Part shown: piece by piece, positions 35,801-43,511 of the stretch | Position numbering within the stretch: the first letter of the stretch is position 1 | How the letters are laid out: every line of letters begins with the position of its first letter | Origin: Uloborus plumipes | Taxonomy: Eukaryota > Arthropoda > Arachnida > Araneae > Uloboridae | Direction of reading: 5' to 3' | NCBI GenBank assembly: GCA_038373865.1 | Contig: JAXGGA010001693.1 | Coordinates: 79,564-143,563 of the forward strand | DNA: 64,000 bases | Program-made: the position numbers and the translations under genes | Notes under the pieces: generated by a model | Told to the model about the DNA's origin: nothing | Seen by the model: only the letters and a program-made list of their open reading frames with translations | Databases searched by the model: none

Positions 35801-36349
35801 AGTTTGAAGAATTTTGGTGTTTTTTTTTTAGTGGCTAAAAAATTCAAAGGGAAAGGTGTATTTTTAAGAGAGTATGTTTGCGATAACTACAATAACAATA
35901 AATACTGCAGAAAAAACACTTAATTTGTACTTCAATTACTCAATAATGATAATTTCATTTTTCAAATGCAGTTTTTCAAAGTAAATGAGAAAATCAAAAT
36001 AAAATAGCAGTAATATTTTTTTTTTAATGAGAAACTATGAAAAGCTTTTTGTAACAGTTTTGAAAAATTTTGGAGGGGGTATGAACCCTAAAAACCCACC
36101 CCTTAAATACGGCCCTGAATAGAATATAAAATCAAATTGATCATTTGATTCCACTTGGAGTGTGTTAGGTAAAACACTCCCTGTAACAAAAGTCTGATCA
36201 CGGCCCTGCAATGGAGTACAAAGTAGTGTTTTAAAGTGTGGAATTTAACTCATGAACTTGATTTGTTTCTCCAGGTGTACCTCGAGCTGGACTTTCCCAT
36301 CTTGGACACGCCACAGAACAGCAGTTCCGAGGAAGAAGAAATGGATTAG
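20620..36349 (+). CDS. FGFR: Fibroblast growth factor receptor (FGFR), receptor tyrosine kinase, 13 exons plus an uncertain first exon
   Basis: This is a plasma-membrane receptor that binds FGF ligands through its Ig domains and signals through a cytoplasmic tyrosine kinase. Exons: 20620-20889, 21744-21824, 22716-22873, 24343-24666, 25294-25432, 26192-26400, 26522-26652, 27497-27723, 28424-28737, 32173-32244, 33537-33673, 34764-34869, 36275-36349. All phases match and the total gives about 746 residues after the first exon. Numbered from the first Ig exon, Ig1 is 1-90, the linker to ~117, Ig2 to ~220, Ig3 to ~323, the membrane segment ~345-364 and the kinase from ~437. The kinase has GEGAFGQV, the VAVK lysine, [13 protein letters not shown] and the FGFR hallmark [20 protein letters not shown]. 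The C-tail is only about 20 residues, keeping VYLEL (equivalent to the vertebrate PLC-gamma docking tyrosine) and ending in acidic residues. A single copy of each Ig3 half is present, so no IIIb/IIIc-type alternative exon is seen. Confidence 0.93.
21744..21824 (+). CDS. FGFR: FGFR exon: Ig1-Ig2 linker
   Basis: It encodes [20 protein letters not shown] to PGEK, the position of the acid box in vertebrate FGFRs, though only mildly acidic here. Acceptor TTCTTAG, donor GTAAGT at 21825; phase 1 to 1, 81 bp. Confidence 0.88.
22716..22873 (+). CDS. FGFR: FGFR exon: first half of Ig domain 2
   Basis: It encodes [10 protein letters not shown], then [20 protein letters not shown], the usual FGFR ligand-binding Ig2 start with its Cys and Trp. 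Acceptor TTTTCAG, donor GTGAAG at 22874; phase 1 to 0. Confidence 0.92.
22874..24342 (+). other. FGFR intron within Ig2, repeat-bearing
   Basis: 1,469 bp. It contains a moderately GC-rich unidentified repeat (about 23180-23640), a palindromic (TATATAGAGATATCTC)n tract at 23885-23946, and a dispersed repeat copy at 23985-24110. Confidence 0.6.
23985..24110 (+). repeat. Dispersed repeat shared with 35668-35788
   Basis: Both copies carry GAGGATTTYTGCCTCCAMCT, TATTCCATGCTGAYGAG, a GGATSGAAT-like block and GTTGGTGGTGTATTG in the same order and spacing. It may be a SINE or part of a longer element; no RNA polymerase III promoter could be assigned with confidence. Confidence 0.55.
24343..24666 (+). 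CDS. FGFR: FGFR exon: end of Ig2 and first half of Ig3
   Basis: It encodes [27 protein letters not shown] (Ig2 closing Cys), then [20 protein letters not shown] and FECRF (Ig3 opening Cys) with an acidic insert [14 protein letters not shown]. The last is longer and more acidic than in vertebrate FGFRs. Acceptor CCCCAG, donor GTGAGT at 24667; phase 0 to 0. Confidence 0.93.
25294..25432 (+). CDS. FGFR: FGFR exon: second half of Ig3
   Basis: It encodes [27 protein letters not shown] and [10 protein letters not shown], closing the third Ig domain. Acceptor TTTCAG, donor GTAATT at 25433; phase 0 to 1. Only this one version is present. Confidence 0.92.
26192..26400 (+). CDS. FGFR: FGFR exon: stalk, membrane segment and start of juxtamembrane region
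   Basis: It has an acidic stalk (VEEAEPSEE), then the hydrophobic helix [19 protein letters not shown] and a basic stop-transfer [10 protein letters not shown]. Acceptor CTTGCAG, donor GTAAGT at 26401; phase 1 to 0. Confidence 0.93.
26522..26652 (+). CDS. FGFR: FGFR exon: juxtamembrane region
   Basis: It ends with [16 protein letters not shown], the conserved FGFR sequence before the kinase. Acceptor TTTACAG, donor GTGAGA at 26653; phase 0 to 2. The intron before it is only 121 bp. Confidence 0.92.
27497..27723 (+). CDS. FGFR: FGFR exon: kinase N-lobe, followed by a GC donor
   Basis: It encodes [27 protein letters not shown] (ATP-binding lysine), [20 protein letters not shown] and CCTQNG. 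Phase only works if the exon ends at 27723 before GCAAGT. The nearest GT (27728) would break the frame with the next exon, which continues [18 protein letters not shown]. Confidence 0.9.
27750..28205 (-). mobile_element. CR1/L2-like LINE 3' fragment in an FGFR intron
   Basis: On the minus strand [20 protein letters not shown] is followed, after a frameshift near 28075, by [20 protein letters not shown] and [18 protein letters not shown]. This is the C-terminal end of a CR1/L2-type reverse transcriptase. It is inactive (truncated and frameshifted) and lies antisense inside the GC-AG intron. Confidence 0.75.
28424..28737 (+). CDS. FGFR: FGFR exon: kinase hinge, catalytic loop and activation loop
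   Basis: It encodes [20 protein letters not shown], a shortened kinase-insert region, IHRDLAARN (catalytic Asp), [10 protein letters not shown] (DFG) and NEYYKKTTN (twin activation-loop tyrosines). Acceptor CTCGCAG, donor GTATGT at 28738; phase 1 to 0. Confidence 0.94.
28861..29109. mobile_element. Probable small MITE at the transposon insertion site
   Basis: AATTGAAGGGCTTGGGTGAT at the left is inverted at the right end (CTCCAAGCCCTTCAATT, 29093-29109), with further matching (TGATGAAGG, TATGTNAC) inwards. The larger DNA transposon begins exactly at its right edge. Confidence 0.5.
29500..30327 (+). CDS. Transposase-like protein, N-terminal part (before a frameshift)
   Basis: 275 codons from the ATG at 29500. 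Features: a charged N-terminus, a cysteine cluster [12 protein letters not shown] (residues ~55-66), a conserved-looking middle with [11 protein letters not shown] and [17 protein letters not shown], then VDVCSQCES, a CxxC near the end. I know this arrangement from large families of uncharacterised insect and chelicerate proteins with an RNase-H-like core, I think annotated DUF7869; that name is unverified. The frame stops at 30325-30327 while the next frame continues the same protein, so one base appears lost near 30310-30325. Confidence 0.75.
   Translation: MSESSDEEPAEKRRQGVTNEAKYRRNVNRTARVKGESYVSFTGKQVPALEKPNFITCNCKMKCYLNINEHVINETWGYFHKLENKNSQDTYIQTLIEISEVMRRTKNQNHAEEKTSSVENSEREAFKRNYSYKYNLKISGELKHVCKNVFMKIHGISHNRLGRICQLLCTNTTPKDERGQNRSGNAISGHICALIHEQISKFEVKETHYGEKRRKYLDSRLNITKMHELFINDHPNLKDVVKYNFYYLYFRENFGYSFGRPQVDVCSQCESLKAN
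30303..31220 (+). CDS. Transposase-like protein, catalytic core (exon 1 of the distal part)
   Basis: It continues the protein in another frame. Candidate catalytic acids: Asp in [13 protein letters not shown], Asp in [17 protein letters not shown], and Asp in [17 protein letters not shown]. Their order and spacing suit an RNase-H-like DDE/D transposase core (inference). The frame reads through to a stop at 31247, but a GTGAGA donor at 31221 and an acceptor TTATAG before 31328 remove a 107-bp phase-0 intron and extend the protein. Confidence 0.75.
31328..31471 (+). CDS. Transposase-like protein, last exon
   Basis: It reads [20 protein letters not shown] to VYDNE and a TAG stop, 47 residues, in phase with the exon ending at 31220. 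An AATAAA-type signal follows near 31537. Confidence 0.7.
   Translation, partial: VPINVKKIRDLNNLKQYLIGYENFYTSILNWPTTNSENIVEMVYDNE
32173..32244 (+). CDS. FGFR: FGFR exon: kinase P+1 loop
   Basis: It encodes [24 protein letters not shown]. Acceptor CCCCCAG, donor GTAAGT at 32245; 72 bp, phase 0 to 0. The preceding intron of 3,435 bp is the longest among the confirmed exons because it holds the transposon. Confidence 0.94.
32606..32743. mobile_element. hAT-type MITE, CAGG...CCTG family, perfect 8-bp duplication
   Basis: It runs from CAGGGACATTATTTCAAG to CCTAAATGACGGGCCTG and is flanked by ATTATAAT on both sides (32598-32605, 32744-32751). A G-run and a C-run lie inside each end. It sits in an FGFR intron. 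Relatives at 37615, 38108 and 59686. Confidence 0.82.
33537..33673 (+). CDS. FGFR: FGFR exon: kinase C-lobe
   Basis: It encodes [20 protein letters not shown], then [13 protein letters not shown]. Acceptor TCTAAAG, donor GTAAGT at 33674; phase 0 to 2. Confidence 0.93.
34140..34536. mobile_element. TTAA-flanked MITE (piggyBac-type target site)
   Basis: TTAACACGTTGACTGCC at the left and GGCAGTCAACGTGTTAA at the right are perfect inverses, with TTAA at both borders. TTAA duplication is characteristic of piggyBac-superfamily elements. Near the right end CTACGAGTTATCTCGTAG forms a second small palindrome. It lies in an FGFR intron. Confidence 0.78.
34764..34869 (+). CDS. FGFR: FGFR exon: end of kinase domain
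   Basis: It encodes [20 protein letters not shown] and VAKILDRIL, the conserved W..P..RP..F end of tyrosine kinases. Acceptor CTTTAG, donor GTAAGC at 34870; phase 2 to 0. Confidence 0.92.
35668..35788 (+). repeat. Dispersed repeat shared with 23985-24110
   Basis: Same ordered blocks as the copy in the Ig2 intron, about 80% alike by eye. Immediately upstream is a small hairpin (CCGCACCAAGTGCGG). Confidence 0.55.
36275..36349 (+). CDS. FGFR: FGFR last exon: short C-terminal tail
   Basis: It encodes [24 protein letters not shown] and a TAG stop. Acceptor CTCCAG before 36275. The vertebrate tail after the equivalent tyrosine is some 50 residues longer. Confidence 0.9.
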   Translation: MYLELDFPILDTPQNSSSEEEEMD

Positions 36350-37110
36350 GCCGCCTTCTGCGCACAGAGTGATTTGTATTTATTTATTTCGTCAGAGGTG
36401 CCATCAACGTCTCATTGTCAGCTTCGGGTCTGACATCTTTGGACACCTGAGGTGCAATGAAAAATCCTGCCATTTTGAAAAAAATATATATTTAGTGACG
36501 AGAAGAAGTTTTAGTAACTTTTATCTGGTGTCGGCCGTTGAGTAATGGGGTCCATACTGGACGTGCAGATAAAGTTTGTGGAGTTTAGTTTCTAAGCATG
36601 GTTGTGTGAAGAGTCAACAGACTTTTCGAAAGAGGAAAAAAAAAAAAAGAAGTACAAGAGCAAGATTAAAATCGAAGATCCAGAATCTCAGTTTTTAACA
36701 GACTTTTTAGAAGAGATGAAGGCTGCAGGTTCTTAGCCTTAGTTTTATTTAGAATCATAACAATGTTTCGTTGTGGATAGAACTCTATATTTTTATCATC
36801 ATAGGTTGGCAGCTGTGTAAAAATTTTACATTTACCTACACTGCTTTTTATAGGACTTTTAAAAACAGGAACGAATGTATTTTTGGATACTAAAAATTAG
36901 GTGTTTATCAGACCTGTAGTCAGATAATGATCTCAAAAATGGAGAATTCCATCTTTAATTATTTAAAAAATAGGTCAATAATTTGTGTATTGACAGGCAT
37001 TTATGCTTCCTTTTCTATTTAATTTTTCAACTCATCAGTTTTTCCTTCAAATTTAGCTGTTGATTGACACAAGAAACTGCACACTATTTTGAAAATAAAG
37101 AATATCAACT
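36350..37110 (+). other. FGFR 3' UTR (extent uncertain)
   Basis: AT-rich sequence after the stop. AATAAA at 37094-37099 is a plausible polyadenylation signal. Confidence 0.5.
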
Positions 37111-37614
37111 ATTAAATACATTGTTGTATTCAACATTTGTCTTTTTGAGTAGAAATGTAAGAATTAATTAATGCAATTCCACAATTTAATAAGACAGTAA
37201 TGAAGTCCAATTTCACAAGAAAGAAGTATGATCAAGCTTTCTTGATTTAATTCTCACTACAGGTCTGATAATGATGTAATTGTTTTTCTATGCTGTCTTC
37301 AAAGCTTCTGAGAGAAAGTTTGTCATAATAGTCGACTCTCGAACTTTTTTTCTCTCTTAGTAATTAGATCAGTTCACAGTTAAACCTAATGTCCTTCCTA
37401 ATTTTTGTTCTCAGATAGAGAAGTGATTGAATTTGATGATATCTATTTTTATTTTTCTATTCGAAAGCGCCCCTGTGAGAAATTCAGTATTTATGTGCAG
37501 CAAAAATCAAAGAATGGGCTTATTGTGAATTACAATTCAAAGGCATAACAACTAACATTAAAGCATATTGAGAATGTGATGTTTGGAAGGAGGTAAATAT
37601 CTCTCTAAGAAGAA

Positions 37615-37795
37615 CAGGGACGTCATTTCAAGTTTTTCCAGGAGGGGGGGGGGGGGCAAAGGGTCCAAACACAGTGCAATTTCACTGGGAGGCATCAAAA
37701 ACCACGCCCACTTATATGTAAATACATTGATTTCTCAAAGCCGGGGTGGGGGGGGGGGCAATTGACCATCCTGCCCCCCCTAAATGACGGGCCTG
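37615..37795. mobile_element. hAT-type MITE, CAGG...CCTG family
   Basis: From CAGGGACGTCATTTCAAG to CTAAATGACGGGCCTG; flanks AAGAAGAA and AAGAAAAA (7 of 8). It carries internal GC-homopolymers and the shared block CACGCCCACTTATATGTAAA. Confidence 0.75.
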
Positions 37796-38107
37796 AAGAA
37801 AAAGATTATTTTTGCTCTTTTCATAATTTTGTATGAAAGAATATTTCTACTACTGAGTATAGTTAAAAATTGTGATGAAATAGTGAGAAGTTGTGATGAA
37901 TTTCTTTTTTTTTTTTTCATCTTTTTTTTTTTTGAAATGTAATCCATGTGCAAGTTTTATCAACTAGTAACTCTAGGACATAAGTAGTGAACCTTTTTTT
38001 TTTGTACTGTTCATTTTCACCATTATAACTGATTTTTAAACTGTACGGAACAAAATACAAATATTTCTTCTTTCTTACAAGGAAAATAACCAAATACACC
38101 TCAGAAC

Positions 38108-38322
38108 CAGGCCCGTCATTTGAGGGGGGGGGGAGGGGAAGGGGCGTCAGGCACCCTTCCCTTGACTTTGGGAAATTAATGTAAGTAATGTATGCAAACC
38201 ACACCCACGTACATGTAATTATTTACAGCTAAGTGGGTATGATTCTTGATTTTCTGTGTCATTTATAGGGGGCATATTCCCCTTGCCTCCCCCCCCTTGA
38301 AAAAATCGAAATGAGGGGTCTG
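38108..38322. mobile_element. hAT-type MITE, degenerate member of the CAGG...CCTG family
   Basis: It starts CAGGCCCGTCATTTGAGG and ends AAATGAGGGGTCTG; flanks CTCAGAAC and CTCTGAGC match 6 of 8. An older copy by divergence. Confidence 0.6.
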
Positions 38323-39928
38323 CTCTGAGCCCTCCTCCTCTCATATGTGCTTTAATACTTATTAATTTTCTTATTGCATTGTGAATGTTATATAGTATTG
38401 ATTGTATTAAAAAACAAACCTTTAGTCAAATTTTCCTTGGTGTTTTACAGGTTTGAAATCATAATGTATTTGTGAGTATCACTTGAAACAATTGCTATAC
38501 ATATGATTATTTTAAGCTAGTAGAAAATTTACGAAGTTATAATTGCATTCGAATTCCTTTCGTAAAAATATAAGATTAAAAATTTGCAAGTGTTAATCAA
38601 AAAGTGCGTATGTGTGCAATGTGCAGGGCACATTAAAAAAAACAAACACAGTTGAATCCCTATTTAGTGAATCTCAAAAAAAAAAAAAAAAAAAATTAAA
38701 TTAATTTTTACACTAGCGCACACACAAATTTATTTATTTATTTGTTTTTTTTCTCTTTCATTATTTTCTTCAATTTTTTTTTTTTTACATATATGATTAT
38801 TACCCTAAAAATGTTATCTAAAAATATTTTGTTTCACTCCATTTTTATCTTTGAAATAGTCTCACATTTTATTAGAGGAGGAACCAAATTTTAATGAGAA
38901 ACGAAGTAAAGTATCAAGTACAAATTCCTTAAATAGCTATTCAACTGCTGTTTGTATCTAACGCCTTCAGTAATGAGGCCTTTGGGTAGAAAGAAGTTGA
39001 GCACCACTGTTCTATATTATTTATAATCTATAAAAATAATATAATCATATTTATTTTTAGTTCAAAGTTAAGTCATTTATGTTTTGATCCGTGAAGAAAA
39101 CAAAAAAATGTGATAAAAATATTTATATTTATTTAAGGCTTAATTAGTTACTGATATTAGCTTGAAGGAGTTCCTTCTCAATGAACGGAAGTGACGCAAT
39201 ACATGAATTTCAAATAACTAATATTTAACAAGTATTCCTTAGAGTTTATTTTAAAAAAAATAATGAATTGGAATCAACTTCATAACTAAGGACTGTCGTG
39301 AATGTACTATGGTTTTTTTTGCAAACTATGCCTGCATGGTTTCGAAGATATTTTTATTTTGCAACGGGGATAAATGCTTTCCTCTCAGAATTACAAATTT
39401 GTGAAATTATTAAGTGGAACAATATACCAATTAAAAATCATTTGACGCATTCATACCCAATCGCCGTTTTGAAAATTTTACAAATGTGTAAATATTGATG
39501 AGTAGAACTTTATTCAGTTTAATTGTAAATTGAATAAACTGAAGCTGGGAAAAGAACCCTGAACCATAAAATCAAAATGGAAATCATTTAACTTATTCAT
39601 ACTCAATCTTCAAATAAATATTGATATAGAAATGACAAATTTTATCTTATATCATTCAGATTAATTTTAACTAATATATTTTTTCAATTACTACTTTAGT
39701 GACATTTTTGTATAACGCTCTTTCAAATACAGAGAGCGTGTCATTTTCACCAGTCAATCAAATGAAAGTCACTTTCAAAATTTAGGAAGTAAAATGGGAA
39801 TTAGTCTACTGACTCCAGAGCAAAATAAATAAATAAATAAATAAATCACAACTTGCAACAGCAAAAAGTGTACAATCTTCACCCGTTTAACTCTTCATTT
39901 TGTGCAGATTTTAAATTTTATCGAAATA
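38323..39928. other. Intergenic AT-rich stretch
   Basis: No gene or element boundary could be supported between the MITEs. A (AAAT)n tract lies near 39826-39845. Confidence 0.5.
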
Positions 39929-40398
39929 GGGTAAGTGCTCCAGTAGTCGGCCATTTAAGAGATCTTTTGTTGATCTTGGCTGACCTAGAACTTTCAGCTC
40001 ATCAATACAGCAACAAAAACAAGGTAAAACTTTAGAATGAACCTTTCTGATAGTGAATCATCTACTTGTTTCATAAATTAAAAAAAAAAGTATGTTAAAA
40101 TCAAAGCTGATATCAACACTAGTAAATGCTCCAGTAGTCGGCCACAGAATCATCTTAGCTGAAAAATAAGCAGAATGGCAATCTTGGACGACTGGCACAC
40201 CATTCAAAGTGAAATGACCTTTACTAATTCAAAAAAAGTACCCAAAACTTAACTGCCACTGGTTGATGATTGAGGATAGGTACATGAATGTGTGAATGCG
40301 TCATATCTGATTTTGAATTAAAAATGTACTATTTATGAGGAGTTTTATGTCATTGTGGCCGACTACTGGAGACTGGCCGACTACTGAAGCACTTACCC
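39929..40398. mobile_element. TA-flanked MITE with CAGTAGTCGGCCA repeats
   Basis: GGGTAAGTGCTCCAGTAGTC at the left is inverted at the right (GACTACTGAAGCACTTACCC), with TA at both borders. The motif CAGTAGTCGGCCA occurs twice forward (39941, 40130 regions) and twice inverted (about 40358 and 40375). Confidence 0.7.
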
Positions 40399-41937
40399 TA
40401 TATCTCAGAAAATTTTCAGAGGAACGAAGCTACCCCATGCAGAGTAGTCACGATGAAAATTTATCTTCAATCAAAATATGATATTTTTTCCTTTACTTTT
40501 TTTTTTTTTTGGTGGCTATAGGTAATGTATTACGTTGCATTTGAAAGAATCACTTGCATTTATTTTACGAATCTCATTGTAAACATAGTTTGTTTCTAGG
40601 AGAGCATTTATGTAACAAACCTCTTCATTTTGTTGTAGTTATTCATTTTTCACCTCATTTGTGCATAAACATATCATTAGTTTCTCTCATCACAGTTCGT
40701 GTATATGTTGGGTGCCATATCGTAAATTATTGTCATCTGCGTTGTATTCTCAAAAACATCGTTTAACAATGAACTTGGAAGAATTTCTGTGAAAATCTCG
40801 CTTAGTGTAAATTTGTTTATTATAACGTTTAAATTTGGCAGCTCATTGGGCATTAGCGCCAGATTTTGGTGATAATTTTTTTGACTGGAAGTTTTTTGGA
40901 AGTCTTCATCTACTCTTAATGCATTTATTTGAAAAAAAGAGATTATGATTTATCTTTGCCAGTGTAGAAATGAAATTTGCATGGGAATGAGTATGTAAAA
41001 ATATGTATATAAAAAGATCACAAAAAATCTGCATGACGAAATTTTCATTCTGGTTAATACTCATCAATGTAGCAAGTATGCATTAATATGTAGTTAAAAA
41101 ATGACTTAATGCTGTTAAAAAAATCAACCTAATGCTGTATGACGCTTTTGAAAAAATGTCTGAAATGTATAACCTAATATGAACAAACTTCATTTAACTG
41201 AAAAGAATTTACAAAAATGTTATTTAACTCTGACACTAGGTCAAACTAAAACCGCACCAAACTGCAATGGTATTTACTTCAATAAATAAATAAATAAAAA
41301 AAAGCTGTTCAGTTAAAAATTATATATTTTGTGCAATTTTTTCTACCCTTTCCACTGCTAACATAAAAAACATAATCAATAATAAAGGCATAACATTAAT
41401 GAATTAAATAAAACCCTCTTACAAGTTAAACAGTTTCTGAAACAACAAATAATCGTATGTAATGAGACTATCTCAACAAAACAAAAGGCACTTAGTTATT
41501 TCATAAAACAAGGTATAATGTAGTATGACATATATAAGCTAGAGAAAACTGACAGTTATATTGCACTTAAATTTAATTGTGTAACAAATGGGCCCTGAAC
41601 AGGTTACGATTTGCAAAGTTTGTCTACAAGTGCCTTGTCTTTTGATATGATGTCTGTAACTTGTTATTTTGAAGCCAAAGCAGAAGCACTTGTTATTGTA
41701 TTAATTGATTTGTTTCAATTTGGTGAACAAAACTTATTAAATATTTAAAATATATCTTAAGTGCCTTAAATATGCCTTACTCATGTTAATAAATTTCAAA
41801 TATATTTTTATAAATGTTTGATTCATAACATGAATTATGATCTTGTACAGAAAATATGGTTAAAATATATATGAATCAGGGATGAATATTTGAAATGAAT
41901 TCTATTTTACATGTATTATATTGGTCGTTTTTATGTA
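40399..41937. other. Intergenic AT-rich stretch
   Basis: No gene, RNA or element boundary was recognised. Confidence 0.5.
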
Positions 41938-42621
41938 CAGTCGAGTCTCCATATAGCGAACACTCTATTTAGCGAAGTTCTCTATACAACGAAGCATGTT
42001 CTGTGACACAGAAAGTTTCAGTAGAAAAGCATATAAATTTGTCTTCCTTTAACGAATATCAAATGGCCCAATTTCTCTATTGCGAGGTTTTTATGGGAGA
42101 AAGTGTCAATGTTCTGGAAGATAGAAGTCTTTCTTCTACTGCTTTTGTGAAGGCTTACTTCACACATGTGAAGAATTTTATGAGCAAAGTGTTTCCAAAA
42201 TGCAGCAAAAAATCACGGACTATTTTCAAAGTAAAACTAGTGTCGTCGAACAAGTTCAGGTTTAATTCTTTTAATTTATTAATGTAAAAATTTGCAAAAA
42301 TTCACCAATTATACTACAGATGCGAGTAGCATTCCTGATACAATTTAATAGGTTAATAAATTAATTTAATTAGTTTTATTTCTTAATTCATTCACTGCGT
42401 TACATTTATAACTTCAAAATATGCACAGTATTTATTTCTTGCTAAAATGCATTTATTCCAAAAATAGTAAAGTGAAAATTAACCTAATGTACTACTTACA
42501 CATGTATAGTCCCTATTGAAAAATTAAGCATAGAAATTTACTATTTTCTTTATAGCGAAGTTTCTATATAACGAACCTTTTCAATGGTCCCTTGCGACTT
42601 CGTTATATGGAGACTCGACTG
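41938..42621. mobile_element. Tigger/pogo-type element, internally deleted
   Basis: The terminal inverted repeats begin CAGTCGAGTCTCCATATA and lie within TA duplications (41936-41937, 42622-42623), as for pogo/Tigger elements. Inside (about 42003-42290) are remnants of the end of the transposase: a 94-codon frame, and in a second frame MQQKITDYFQ, which resembles the Q.KITDFF motif at the C-terminus of Tigger transposases. Most of the transposase is missing. Confidence 0.8.
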
Positions 42622-42840
42622 TAGTTGTTAAAACATGAAGCTAAGCTGCATGGTATTATACCTCTGACAAGATCCCATAAGTTCAAATATAATTGATGGT
42701 TCAGTATCAGAACATTAAATTCGTATGAAATAATTTTTCCCAAGAATGGTCAGATTCTAGTGAAATATGGTAAAAATCTGTAAAATGAAATTAATGAAAA
42801 AATTAAGAATCAATTTTGTTCTAAAACTGAGAAAGAATTT

Positions 42841-43511
42841 TTAAGGCTACAGTGGACACATTTTTTTTTTCAATTATTGATCTATATATCTCAAACCTTG
42901 TGTGCTTGTATATTTACTACATCTAAAAGCATAAAAAAATGGTGCAAAAACAATGAATACTTTTTTTTGAAATTTAAAATGGAAAACTTTTTTTTAACGA
43001 AAGTTCCCAAATTTCAAATTGCTCCATGCATCACAATATTTATTGGATTATAACTAAACATTAGAAATACATTAAGATACTGTCTAGTTGCAATTTCATG
43101 GATGAATTTTAGTCCTTTCAGTTCTGTAAAATTAGAAATTCGACCTTTTTATTGTTAAAGTTACCTTATTTACTGAAAAATTCATATAAATTTTCATTTT
43201 CAGCCATCTTTTATAAATTTTCTCACAAAACATTACATGTAATGCATTAATTTATGTAATCATGCCTAATGATTGGAAATTAAGTGGAAATTCAAAGTTT
43301 GGAAAAAAATTGTGATACATGGAGCAATTTAAAACTTGGGAATTTTCGTTAAAAAATATTTTAAATTTTAAACTTTCAAAAAAAAGTTCATTGTTTTTGC
43401 ACCAATTTTTTAGGCTTTTAGATGCAGTAAATATACAAGCACGCAAAGTTTTGGACAGAAAGATCAATAATTGAAAAAAAAAGCATTTTTTTGTGCTCAC
43501 TGTAGCCTTAA
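42841..43511. mobile_element. Palindromic TTAA-flanked MITE
   Basis: TTAAGGCTACAGTG at the left and CACTGTAGCCTTAA at the right. The arms (about 42845-43065 and 43290-43507) are diverged inverses, e.g. ATTGCTCCATGCATCACAAT inverted near 43310. The TTAA borders suggest a piggyBac-type target site. Confidence 0.7.
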
